64,000 nt of DNA from Nitrosarchaeum sp. GTDB lineage: Archaea; Thermoproteota; Nitrososphaeria; Nitrososphaerales; Nitrosopumilaceae. Shown piece by piece: positions 8,488 to 16,523 of this stretch (positions are counted from its first letter, which is position 1; every line of letters starts with the position of its first letter). The stretch covers positions 110,084 to 174,083 of the forward strand of contig JAGXTE010000058.1 in the NCBI GenBank assembly GCA_018334095.1. Reading direction: 5' to 3'. A program made the translations under genes and the position numbers. Below the pieces are notes generated by a model that searched no databases, had not been told where the DNA came from, and saw nothing but the letters and a program-made list of their open reading frames with translations.

Positions 8488-8595
8488 CTACGCTCCAATT
8501 TGATTAAAAGGATGATTTGTTATATCGTGGTGTATAGCAGCGTGTTGTTCTTGTTTGAATGTAAGATCACATCTATAACATTTCCATGATTTCAT
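8488..8595 (-). CDS. C2H2 zinc-finger mini-protein, in frame with downstream TBP
   Basis: 35 residues from ATG 8595 to TAG 8488. It contains one finger with spacing C-x2-C-x12-H-x5-H (Cys6, Cys9, His22, His28) and hydrophobic core positions Phe13 and Ala19. Single-finger mini-proteins of this type are common in thaumarchaea. Unusually, its TAG is followed with no gap and in the same frame by the TBP coding sequence, so readthrough would give a zinc finger-TBP fusion of about 223 residues. The frame is also open upstream of the ATG, but that stretch looks like promoter. Confidence 0.75.
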   Translation of the reverse strand: MKSWKCYRCDLTFKQEQHAAIHHDITNHPFNQIGA

Positions 8596-8721
8596 AAATG
8601 ATAGATAATAGTTTTTGAATATAACAGCCGCGTAGAAATCATTCACATAAATGATCAGCATATGCTAAATACAACATAGTAAATTAAATTCAAAATTAGA
8701 AAAATACCTTAACAAAAAAAC

Positions 8722-9645
8722 TTAATTAAATATTTTAATCGTTTGATTTATCAAAGTTTTTGTTGGAATTACAATGCTTTCATTTTGGTCATTTGTGACA
8801 ATAACATGTAACAAATGCGCAGCTGTAACTGTTCCAGAAACATCGCCGATTTTGACTTTTTGTCCAACCTTAAGAATAGAACGTTGAGTTGAAGCGCCCA
8901 TTATGGATGCAGGAATCAAGTCTTTTAGTGCAAATCCCAAACCAATGGCAATTGATGCACCAATAGCTACTGCGATGCTCCAAGAAAATGCAGATACTAA
9001 TATTGGAATGATATCTTGACCAACACCTAGTTGTGTGAAAGCAATTGCAAAGATTATTCCATAAATTACTGCTTTGATTACAGATATTATTAATCTGGGA
9101 CTACCAATATGATGATCTAATAATTGGTGCTCAATCCATTTACTAACAAAATTAACAACAATAGAACCAACTACAATTATCAATACAAAGGCAAGGAGGT
9201 TTGGAACCCATAACCACAGGCTGGTAAGAGCAGTTGATAGTTGTTCAAACTGCAATGCATTTACTGCTGCAACTATAAAGAACAAGTAAACAAACCAACG
9301 AATGGTGGCTGAAATTAGATGTACAGAATTAAATTTACCATATACTTCTTCTGCCAGGTTTAGTTCCTGATTCTTTTGGCTGGTTTTTTGAAGTACTTTT
9401 GTTACAGCCTTAGTTGTAACTCTACCTACTATTTTACCAGCAATAAAGCCAATTATTAATAAAATAGCTGCAGCAATTATTTTTGGAGTGCTGTCTGCAA
9501 CACTAACTGCAAATTCTTTTAGTGCTTCAGTTGTAGGCACATAGATTCCTTCAACAAAGCTTTCCTGAGCAAATGCAGAATTAAAACCAGTTAAGATTAA
9601 TGAGATAGACAATATTGCAATCAAATATTGTTTTGAGCTTTGCAT
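8722..9645 (-). CDS. MscS-family mechanosensitive channel
   Basis: 307 residues: signal peptide-like start (1-26), then about four hydrophobic helices. The pore-lining, Ala/Gly-rich helix is in AIGASIAIGLGFALKDLIP (about 228-246), followed by the beta domain with VGQKVKIGDVSGTV and VIPTKTLINQTI. It ends soon after the beta domain and lacks the large C-terminal vestibule of E. coli MscS. In the family this channel releases osmolytes on hypo-osmotic shock. It stands in the same orientation as the cytoskeletal cluster upstream but 55 bp or more away. Confidence 0.9.
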   Translation of the reverse strand: MQSSKQYLIAILSISLILTGFNSAFAQESFVEGIYVPTTEALKEFAVSVADSTPKIIAAAILLIIGFIAGKIVGRVTTKAVTKVLQKTSQKNQELNLAEEVYGKFNSVHLISATIRWFVYLFFIVAAVNALQFEQLSTALTSLWLWVPNLLAFVLIIVVGSIVVNFVSKWIEHQLLDHHIGSPRLIISVIKAVIYGIIFAIAFTQLGVGQDIIPILVSAFSWSIAVAIGASIAIGLGFALKDLIPASIMGASTQRSILKVGQKVKIGDVSGTVTAAHLLHVIVTNDQNESIVIPTKTLINQTIKIFN

Positions 9646-9700
9646 GGATTTCTTCGTGAAAGGTGCCGGATTATTATACCTTGTGAGTAAAAGTTGTTAT

Positions 9701-9835
9701 CTAGACGACATCTTTGCATTCACACTTTTTTTGTTTGTCTGAACGGGTATACTTTAGTTTATGACAAACTTCACAGTATAATTGATTTGCCACATTAATA
9801 CAAGCAGATTGTAGTATATCCATCTTTATTTTCAT
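9701..9835 (-). CDS. Zinc-ribbon-like mini-protein
   Basis: 44 residues from ATG to TAG. A leading helix (MKIKMDILQSACINVANQL) precedes YCEVCHKLKY and KCECKDVV, giving C-x2-C and C-x-C pairs 14 residues apart, a likely zinc site. It follows the 181-residue coiled-coil gene by 30 bp in the same direction and may belong to that transcription unit. No function is known. Confidence 0.6.
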   Translation of the reverse strand: MKIKMDILQSACINVANQLYCEVCHKLKYTRSDKQKKCECKDVV

Positions 9836-9865
9836 GTTTTTGACATACTAAATTGTAAAATTAGT

Positions 9866-10411
9866 TTACTTTTTTTTAATTAACAGTGTATTTTGGATTT
9901 CATGAAGACTGTTGATGAATTTTTGTTTTGCTTCAAACTCATCTTTAACAGCAATAACTATCTCAGTTGGGGAAAGCATTACATCTTTAACAACAAGAGG
10001 AGAGCTCAGACCCAACATCTCACATAAGATATCAAAAACGTTTTGGAATTTTGAGTTATCCCTATACTTGTAAACCGTTTTTCCATCAACTATTTTTGGA
10101 CTTGCATCTAAAGGTATTATCAAATTTGGAGAGCTTACCTCAGAGATGAAAGTGTTGATATCTTTATCGATTATATTTCTAAGATCAGTTTTGGTTCTCT
10201 CTAGTTGTTCTTTTGCTTTTTCTAATTCAACTAACTTATCATCATAACCAACACCAATCATTTTTGCAAAAGTAGATTCAGTTGAACGCTTAAGAGGAAT
10301 CTCATGTAGTTGGACATTCACATTAGATAGAGAGTCTTCTACATCATGTAATTTTAGGCGGTTTTCCTTAATTTGGATGCCTAGATTTTCAAGAAATTCA
10401 AAATTTGACAT
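9866..10411 (-). CDS. Coiled-coil protein co-encoded with tubulin-like GTPase
   Basis: 181 residues. An N-terminal coiled coil (about 5-90, with an interruption around PLKRSTESTFAK) is followed by a small alpha/beta domain (about 95-180) and a KKK end. It begins 6 bp after the stop of the tubulin-like gene, which makes co-transcription very likely. That makes it a candidate filament-associated or adaptor protein. No family is recognised; the function is inference from position. Confidence 0.65.
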   Translation of the reverse strand: MSNFEFLENLGIQIKENRLKLHDVEDSLSNVNVQLHEIPLKRSTESTFAKMIGVGYDDKLVELEKAKEQLERTKTDLRNIIDKDINTFISEVSSPNLIIPLDASPKIVDGKTVYKYRDNSKFQNVFDILCEMLGLSSPLVVKDVMLSPTEIVIAVKDEFEAKQKFINSLHEIQNTLLIKKK

Positions 10412-10417
10412 GTCTTT

Positions 10418-11803
10418 TTAGCTAAATTGGTGGACTACATCCATCAAGCCCTGTTTAAATTCTTCAGTTGAAAGACCCCATCGGCCATATTCATCTTTGT
10501 ATCCATCCCATGCTTCTTCAGCTTCTTTTGCAATCTCCAAAATCTTTGGCCCAATTGCCTTGGTATTTACAAGAACCGCAATACTTGCTTGTTCTCCATC
10601 CATTATTGGGATTTTTACAAAGATCATTCTAGACTCTTCAATGTTGAATTTGTCTTTGATTATTCTTTTAATGGCCTCTCGTTCTTTAATATCAAATTCA
10701 CCTTTCACTTTAACTAAAACACAACAAGAATCACGTGAGCTTCCATTATTTCGAATATCATTTTCGTCAATATCAAATAGTAATGCATCTTCTTTCTTAC
10801 CAAGTTTATTTAGAACGTCCTCCATTGTGTTATTTTTTGTAGATGTCAACATATCTTTGCCCCATTGACTTTCAGATGGGCTAACTGGCATAATCCATGG
10901 AATTGCAAATTTCGGTTTCTTTGTTGCAAGCCATGTACGATAATTAGACATATCCCATTCAGTTTCTCTTGCAAATGAAGAGATAAACATCGAAATAGTG
11001 TTTGCAGCTATCAAGTTCATTCCCTTGTAATCTTTCCAACCAACTTCATGTTCTTTTGGAAGATCATCTATAATAGAAGGAATTTTTTGTAGTTTCTTGT
11101 CATGTTGATGAGCAAGTTTTCTTAGTGCTTTATTTGAAACCAAGATAGAACAATCGCTGTATTTGATTTGGTATTCCAAATTCATTACTATGTTAATTGC
11201 AGCTGCCTCAAAAATTACGGGATCCCATCCAAATTCAGGCATTAATCCAAAAGTTGCAATTGTAGCATGTTCTTTAGTGTTAGTTTTTATGTATTCAATA
11301 AACGCACTTGAAAATGAGCTTCCAGTTCCACCACCCATAGCAAATGGAACAACATAACCTCTAACTGGCTCTGGTGAAATTGCAGATAGTTGTTTTTTAA
11401 TATCAACTTTAGTTTTCATCTCTTCAAGGAATCTTGTCTTTCCTTCTGCCCAGTTTCTTGCTGCGCCTCCAGCACCATGAATTACATGCTGATCACGTAG
11501 TGCAAAAAGGTCAGGATATGATTGTAAAATTAGGTTAGCAGCTCTTGGATCAAGATCAACAAGCAGTGCCCTTGGAATAAGTGGAATATCGCCATCACCA
11601 TATGATGGGGAAAATCTCAAGATTGTGCTTCCGTATCTTTTTAAAACTCGTGATTCATCTTTTGAATTTAATGTTGGTTTTAACGGGTCTGCTCCAACGT
11701 CTAACAGTAGTCTTCGATATGATTCAGCCCCAAGTCCTATCCCACAATGGCCAAAACAGATCATTAGAACAGGTGCTGGTGGAAGTGGTGCTAATTTAGA
11801 CAT
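10418..11803 (-). CDS. Tubulin/FtsZ-superfamily GTPase, tubulin-like
   Basis: 461 residues, tubulin-sized rather than FtsZ-sized. The nucleotide loops read FGHCGIGLG (T1, 17-25), GAGGAARNWAEG (T3, 110-121) and GGGTGSS (T4 signature, 157-163). PRALLVDLDP (78-86) and the segment around 196-229 also align better with tubulin than FtsZ. The region of T7 reads EWDMSNYRTW (282-291): the Asp is kept, but the acidic residue that drives GTP hydrolysis in alpha-tubulin and FtsZ is Asn287. The C-terminus (about 405-461) matches tubulin helices H11-H12. Artubulins are known from Nitrosarchaeum, and thaumarchaea also carry divergent FtsZ; which of the two this is needs a phylogeny. Confidence 0.88.
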   Translation of the reverse strand: MSKLAPLPPAPVLMICFGHCGIGLGAESYRRLLLDVGADPLKPTLNSKDESRVLKRYGSTILRFSPSYGDGDIPLIPRALLVDLDPRAANLILQSYPDLFALRDQHVIHGAGGAARNWAEGKTRFLEEMKTKVDIKKQLSAISPEPVRGYVVPFAMGGGTGSSFSSAFIEYIKTNTKEHATIATFGLMPEFGWDPVIFEAAAINIVMNLEYQIKYSDCSILVSNKALRKLAHQHDKKLQKIPSIIDDLPKEHEVGWKDYKGMNLIAANTISMFISSFARETEWDMSNYRTWLATKKPKFAIPWIMPVSPSESQWGKDMLTSTKNNTMEDVLNKLGKKEDALLFDIDENDIRNNGSSRDSCCVLVKVKGEFDIKEREAIKRIIKDKFNIEESRMIFVKIPIMDGEQASIAVLVNTKAIGPKILEIAKEAEEAWDGYKDEYGRWGLSTEEFKQGLMDVVHQFS

Positions 11804-11932
11804 GGTTTACTTAACCTAGGATGATATTACGCTGCTCATTAATAAGAGAGTAGAACAAATTATACCAACCATATCATGTTTAGATACTTTTTTACTTAAA
11901 AATTGTTTAAAAATATAGATTTTTTTAATTAT

Positions 11933-12553
11933 CTATTGAAGACCGATTGTGTTTGAAGATGAAATTCCAGTTGGGATTGATGGGAATTTATCACCAACAC
12001 GAGTTCCAGCAACAGCTGCTGCTTCTTTAAGGATATTTTCAGTCTCTTCGTTTGATGCGCCATCAAATTCAAAGCTTCCCTCAAATGAACCAGAAATTGA
12101 TTCATTGAGAATACCAAACAATGATTCAAATTCACGACTTACTTCTGGCATGATTTTTCCTAAAGCTGGCTTTAAGGCATTCATGGTTGCCATAACCGGG
12201 CCTAATGATGCCATTGCATCACCTAAATCAGATACAGTGGATAATCGTAGATTAACTTGTTCTAAGGAGATCTTCATAGTGTTTAGAATTTTTTTGTTCT
12301 TTCTTATTTCTACTAATTCGTTTGCAAGAACTCTTCCAGTTGAAATATCGTGATTCTTTTTTGCCATTACGATTCTGTTAAATAATTTTGCGTCTTTTTC
12401 ATCTAATGTTTTTACTTTGTAATCAAGAGTAGATACGGTTTTGTTTAAATGTACAAGGGAGTTTTGAATTCTTGGTTTAATTGGTGCTTCTTTTTTTAGA
12501 CCACGAATATGGTCTGAGATTCCTTTTGGTTGAGGATTATTCCAATTTGTCAT
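11933..12553 (-). CDS. ESCRT-III/Snf7-domain protein (CdvB paralogue)
   Basis: 206 residues with the ESCRT-III core. A basic helix 1 (PRIQNSLVHLNKTVSTLDYK) is followed by a long helix to about residue 95, an Ala/Met-rich segment (LGDAMASLGPVMATMNALKP) and an acidic C-terminal helix (about 165-190). CdvB-type proteins polymerise at the division site and are disassembled by the CdvC ATPase; thaumarchaea hold several paralogues. This one lies 129 bp upstream of the tubulin-like gene on the same strand. Lacking a recognisable winged-helix tail, it resembles the accessory paralogues more than primary CdvB. Confidence 0.85.
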   Translation of the reverse strand: MTNWNNPQPKGISDHIRGLKKEAPIKPRIQNSLVHLNKTVSTLDYKVKTLDEKDAKLFNRIVMAKKNHDISTGRVLANELVEIRKNKKILNTMKISLEQVNLRLSTVSDLGDAMASLGPVMATMNALKPALGKIMPEVSREFESLFGILNESISGSFEGSFEFDGASNEETENILKEAAAVAGTRVGDKFPSIPTGISSSNTIGLQ

Positions 12554-12697
12554 GAAATTCTATTTTACATGATTAAACAAGATCATAATCAAATGAGTTG
12601 AAGATATTATACAAATTAGATAGTTTTGTGGAATGAGGTATATTCAGACTGTCAAAATTCAACGAATTGTATGAATCAATATATTGAACAAATAGGC

Positions 12698-13234
12698 ATG
12701 ATTTGTGTGAATAAATCTTTTGAGAGGCCGAATTGGGATGAATATTTTATGCTTCAAGCAGAATTGGCTAAACTTCGTTCAAATTGTATGACTAGACAAG
12801 TAGGGGCAGTGATTGTTCGTAAAAACAGACAATTGGCAACAGGATATAACGGAACACCTCCAGGAATCAAAAATTGTTTTGACGGAGGATGCAAACGTTG
12901 TCAACTAAGAATGGAGGGTAAGATAGAATCAGGAGCATCGTTGGATAGGTGCCTTTGCAACCATGCAGAGGCAAATGCAATAATGCATTGTGCAATCTTA
13001 GGGATTGAGGCGGGCATAGCAGGAGCTATTCTATACACAACATTTGTCCCATGTTTAGAGTGTACAAAAATGGCAATAACAATTGGAATTAAAAAATTTG
13101 TATGTCTTGATTCGTATCCAGAAACAGATTTTGAATTATTAAAAGAAGCAGGAGTAGAGGTTGTTCAATTAGATAAAAGCAGAATTACTAAGTGGGCAAA
13201 GGAGTTAGTAAGCAAATACGAAAATTCGAAGTGA
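12698..13234 (+). CDS. Deoxycytidylate (dCMP) deaminase
   Basis: About 178 residues from ATG 12698. Zinc ligands are the His of HAEANAI and the two Cys of PCLEC, with the Glu of HAE as proton shuttle. FERPNWDEYFMLQA is the family's usual N-terminus, and the CKRCQ cluster can bind a second zinc. It converts dCMP to dUMP for thymidylate synthesis. The frame is open further upstream to TTG 12626 (with ATG 12671), and GTG 12707 is also possible, so the start is uncertain. The stop is 4 bp before the DNA polymerase gene, which indicates one operon. Confidence 0.9.
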   Translation: MICVNKSFERPNWDEYFMLQAELAKLRSNCMTRQVGAVIVRKNRQLATGYNGTPPGIKNCFDGGCKRCQLRMEGKIESGASLDRCLCNHAEANAIMHCAILGIEAGIAGAILYTTFVPCLECTKMAITIGIKKFVCLDSYPETDFELLKEAGVEVVQLDKSRITKWAKELVSKYENSK

Positions 13235-13238
13235 TCAT

Positions 13239-15797
13239 ATGCAAGTGGACGTTAAAGAAACTGAAAAGATAACAACAATGCCACCATCAATGTTAGTATC
13301 TGCAACATATGACAACATAACTAGATCCGCGGTTTTAAAATTCTATGAACCTACATCACAAAAATTAATTTTATGGAATGATGAAACGGGACACAAACCG
13401 TATTGTTATTCAAGACTATCTCCAGACGAGCTTGACTTTTTACAAGAGAGAGACGACATTTTAGATATTAAAACAGAAAGAAGACATGATTTAATGAAAG
13501 ACGAAGAAGTAGTTCTTTCAAAAATAATAGTAGCTGATCCACTAACAATTGGAGGAACTGCTGGAGACAAAAGCATCAGAAACATAATTGAAACATGGGA
13601 GTCAGATATCAAATATTACGAAAATTATCTTTATGATAGATCGTTAATTGTTGGAAAGTATTATGAAATTATTGATGGAAAAATAAAACCGCATGATTTA
13701 GAAATATCAGATGAAGTCAAACTTGCTCTAAAAAGTTTGTTATGGGATAAAGTAGATAGCGAAAATATGGTAGACCCAAAAGAATTCAAGGAGTTGATTT
13801 CTGACTGGGCAGATTTGCTGAATCAGCCAATTCCTAGAATCAAAAGATTAAGTGTAGATATTGAAGTTGAGGCTGAAATTGGAAGGATTCCAGACCCAAA
13901 AATTGCAGAAAAAAAAGTTACCGCTGTTGGCCTAAAAGGAACAAATGGATTTGATCAAATTTTTGTGTTAAGAACAGAGGGAACTGAAGAAGGCATAAAC
14001 GAGCTCGATAAAAATATCAAAATTGTATTTTATGAATCAAATAAAGAAAAAGAGATGATTTTAGATGCATTTAAGATAATTGAAGAATTTCCTTTTGTGC
14101 TAACATACAATGGAGATGATTTTGATTTACCATATTTGTTTAACAGAGCAGAAAGACTTGGAATTAAAAAAGAAGATAATCCGCTATACATGATGAAAGA
14201 TTCTGCAACATTAAAACACGGAGTTCATCTTGATTTGTATAGGACTTTATCAAACAGATCATTTCAGATTTATGCTTTCAGTCAAAAGTATACAGATTTT
14301 TCATTAAACAGCGTATCAAAAGCACTTCTAAACAAAGAAAAAATCGATTATGGATTAGATTTTGATCAACTTACACTGTATCAAACTGCAAATTATTGTT
14401 ATAATGACGCATTACTAACATATGAGCTATCAAGCTTCAACAAAGATCTTTTGATGGACTTGCTTGTAATCATATCAAGAATTGGCAGAATGCCTATCGA
14501 TGATATTGCACGAATGGGCGTATCACAGTGGATTCGAAGTCTACTGTATTATGAACACAGACAAAGAAATGCGCTAATTCCAAAAAGAGAGGAGTTGGAA
14601 AGAAGATCAGAAGGAGTAACATCAGATGCAGTAATCAAAGATAAAAAATACCGTGGAGGTCTAGTAATTGATCCAAAAGAAGGAATTCACTTCGATGTGG
14701 TAGTGATGGATTTTGCAAGTCTATACCCAAGCATAATCAAAGTGAGAAACATATCATATGAAACTGTAAGGTGTTCACATAGCGAATGTAAAAAAAATAC
14801 TATTCCTCAAACTAATCATTGGGCATGTACCAAACGAAATGGACTAACGGCAATAATCATCGGATCGTTGCGAGATTTAAGAGTAAATTACTACAAAAGC
14901 CTCTCAAAAAAAGAGACGTTAACTGATGAACAAAGACAGCAATACACAGTAGTCAGTCAAGCACTCAAAGTCATTTTAAATGCCAGTTATGGTGTAATGG
15001 GTGCAGAAATATTTCCATTGTATTTTCTTCCTGCAGCAGAAGCAACAACTGCAATTGGAAGATTCACCATTCTAGAAACAATCAAAAAATGTGAAGAAAT
15101 TGGAATCGAAGTACTATACGGCGACACAGATTCATTATTTATCAAAAAACCTACAGATGAACAAATTCACAAAGTAATAGAACAAGCAAAAAAAGATCAT
15201 GGGGTTGATCTAGAAATAGACAAAGTGTATAGATACTGTGTACTAAGTAATAGAAAGAAAAATTATCTCGGAGTAACTAAATCAGGAACAGTAGATGTCA
15301 AAGGTCTAACTGGAAAAAAATCCCATACACCACCGTTTATCAGAAAATTATTTTATGAGTTACTAGATGTATTATCAACAGTTCAAACAATAGAAGACTT
15401 TGAGAAAGCAAAACTGTCTATCACAAACAAGATTGCAACATGTGCAAAAAAAGTTGAATCAAAGGAGATTCCACTTCAAGACTTGACATTTAATGTAATG
15501 ATTAGCAAAGCACCATCTGAATATACCAAGACAGTTCCACAGCACATACGGGCTGCCAAATTGCTTGAATCAATTAGAGAAGTAAAAAAAGGAGATAAGA
15601 TATCGTATGTCAAAATCATAAACAAACCAGGAGTCAAACCTGTGGAGCTGGCTAAAAAAGAAGAAATAGATTCAAAGAAATACATGGAATTTATGGAATC
15701 GACATTGGATCAAATTACATCTTCAATGGATTTGGATTTTTCAACCATGTTAGGAAAGCCAAAACAAACAGGGTTAGACGAATTTTTCTGGAATTAG
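13239..15797 (+). CDS. Family-B DNA polymerase (replicative PolB)
   Basis: 852 residues. Exonuclease motifs are Exo I LSVDIEVEAE (about 204-213) and Exo II TYNGDDFDLPYL; Exo III lies in the YCYNDALLTYEL segment. Polymerase motifs are A DFASLYPSII, B KVILNASYGVMG and C YGDTDSLF. Both the 3'-5' exonuclease and the polymerase sites are intact. The CSHSECKKN...C segment after motif A may bind zinc. The C-terminus QTGLDEFF resembles a PCNA-binding PIP box, consistent with a processive replicative enzyme. It is co-transcribed with dCMP deaminase upstream. Confidence 0.95.
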   Translation: MQVDVKETEKITTMPPSMLVSATYDNITRSAVLKFYEPTSQKLILWNDETGHKPYCYSRLSPDELDFLQERDDILDIKTERRHDLMKDEEVVLSKIIVADPLTIGGTAGDKSIRNIIETWESDIKYYENYLYDRSLIVGKYYEIIDGKIKPHDLEISDEVKLALKSLLWDKVDSENMVDPKEFKELISDWADLLNQPIPRIKRLSVDIEVEAEIGRIPDPKIAEKKVTAVGLKGTNGFDQIFVLRTEGTEEGINELDKNIKIVFYESNKEKEMILDAFKIIEEFPFVLTYNGDDFDLPYLFNRAERLGIKKEDNPLYMMKDSATLKHGVHLDLYRTLSNRSFQIYAFSQKYTDFSLNSVSKALLNKEKIDYGLDFDQLTLYQTANYCYNDALLTYELSSFNKDLLMDLLVIISRIGRMPIDDIARMGVSQWIRSLLYYEHRQRNALIPKREELERRSEGVTSDAVIKDKKYRGGLVIDPKEGIHFDVVVMDFASLYPSIIKVRNISYETVRCSHSECKKNTIPQTNHWACTKRNGLTAIIIGSLRDLRVNYYKSLSKKETLTDEQRQQYTVVSQALKVILNASYGVMGAEIFPLYFLPAAEATTAIGRFTILETIKKCEEIGIEVLYGDTDSLFIKKPTDEQIHKVIEQAKKDHGVDLEIDKVYRYCVLSNRKKNYLGVTKSGTVDVKGLTGKKSHTPPFIRKLFYELLDVLSTVQTIEDFEKAKLSITNKIATCAKKVESKEIPLQDLTFNVMISKAPSEYTKTVPQHIRAAKLLESIREVKKGDKISYVKIINKPGVKPVELAKKEEIDSKKYMEFMESTLDQITSSMDLDFSTMLGKPKQTGLDEFFWN

Positions 15798-15806
15798 TGA
15801 TTGATA

Positions 15807-16094
15807 ATGGAAATTGACGGAACTTTACTTACTATATTGGGGATATCTGCAGGAATACTAATTTTATCTGGATGGGTAGACCAAATTATCAAAGGGTACA
15901 AAACTAAGAGCCTCAAAGATGTTTCAAAATATTTGATGTTATTTATTTCAGGAGGCTCAATTTTGTGGTTAATTTATGGGGTAGTTGTTTCAGACGTATT
16001 TATCATTGGCACAAACATTGCAGCAATCTTTCTTATGATGACGGTATTATTTATGAAAAAAAGATATGAAAAAGCTACAAATTCAATAAAATGA
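15807..16094 (+). CDS. SemiSWEET/PQ-loop small membrane protein
   Basis: About 95 residues with three transmembrane helices. Helix 1 leads into SGWVDQIIKGYKTKSLKDVS, which matches the PQ-loop/SemiSWEET layout (helix, short basic loop, helix), followed by GSILWLIYGVVVSD. Family members dimerise into sugar transporters, but archaeal versions have unproven substrates. ATG 15807 is preferred over TTG 15801. It follows the polymerase gene by about 9 bp and is probably on the same transcript. Confidence 0.8.
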   Translation: MEIDGTLLTILGISAGILILSGWVDQIIKGYKTKSLKDVSKYLMLFISGGSILWLIYGVVVSDVFIIGTNIAAIFLMMTVLFMKKRYEKATNSIK

Positions 16095-16109
16095 TAAATG
16101 TAAAAGATC

Positions 16110-16475
16110 TCAAACAGAATTCAAACTTTCCAAACCAGAAATTAACTCATTTGGTTCAATTGGTTTTCGCCAAATTTGCTTAACTCCCTTTTGAAGAAGA
16201 TTTTTTTCTTCATTGTTTGAGATTGATGAAGCTGTTAGAACAACCACTTTAATTTTATTCATAAGTTGATTTTTTATCATATCGTTGATTACATCATATC
16301 CAGAATAAACAGGCATAGCAAGATCAAGTAACAATACATCAAAACTTTTTTGTTTAATTAGTTCTAAACCATTTTTTCCATTTTCTGCACAAGTTGCATT
16401 ATGATTTTTTGCATTAATATATGCACAGAGCATATCACGAATACTTTTGTTATCCTCTATTACAATAACATTCAA
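16110..16475 (-). CDS. Response regulator receiver protein
   Basis: 121 residues, one receiver domain. Glu7 and Asp8 form the acidic pocket, Asp51 in LLLDLAMP is the phospho-acceptor, Thr is in VVVLTAS and Lys in RKPIEP. No output domain is present. It starts 48 bp after the stop of the histidine-kinase gene on the same strand, so the two probably form a phospho-relay pair. Confidence 0.93.
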   Translation of the reverse strand: MNVIVIEDNKSIRDMLCAYINAKNHNATCAENGKNGLELIKQKSFDVLLLDLAMPVYSGYDVINDMIKNQLMNKIKVVVLTASSISNNEEKNLLQKGVKQIWRKPIEPNELISGLESLNSV

Positions 16476-16523
16476 TTCAAATCGTATGAAATATTATGCT
16501 TTTTAAGTGTAAGTAAATAATTT

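Noticed and set aside
8488..8490. TAG as pyrrolysine codon between finger and TBP
   Set aside because: Nothing in the window indicates a Pyl system, and the next residues align with a normal TBP N-terminus; readthrough or non-AUG start explains it without it.
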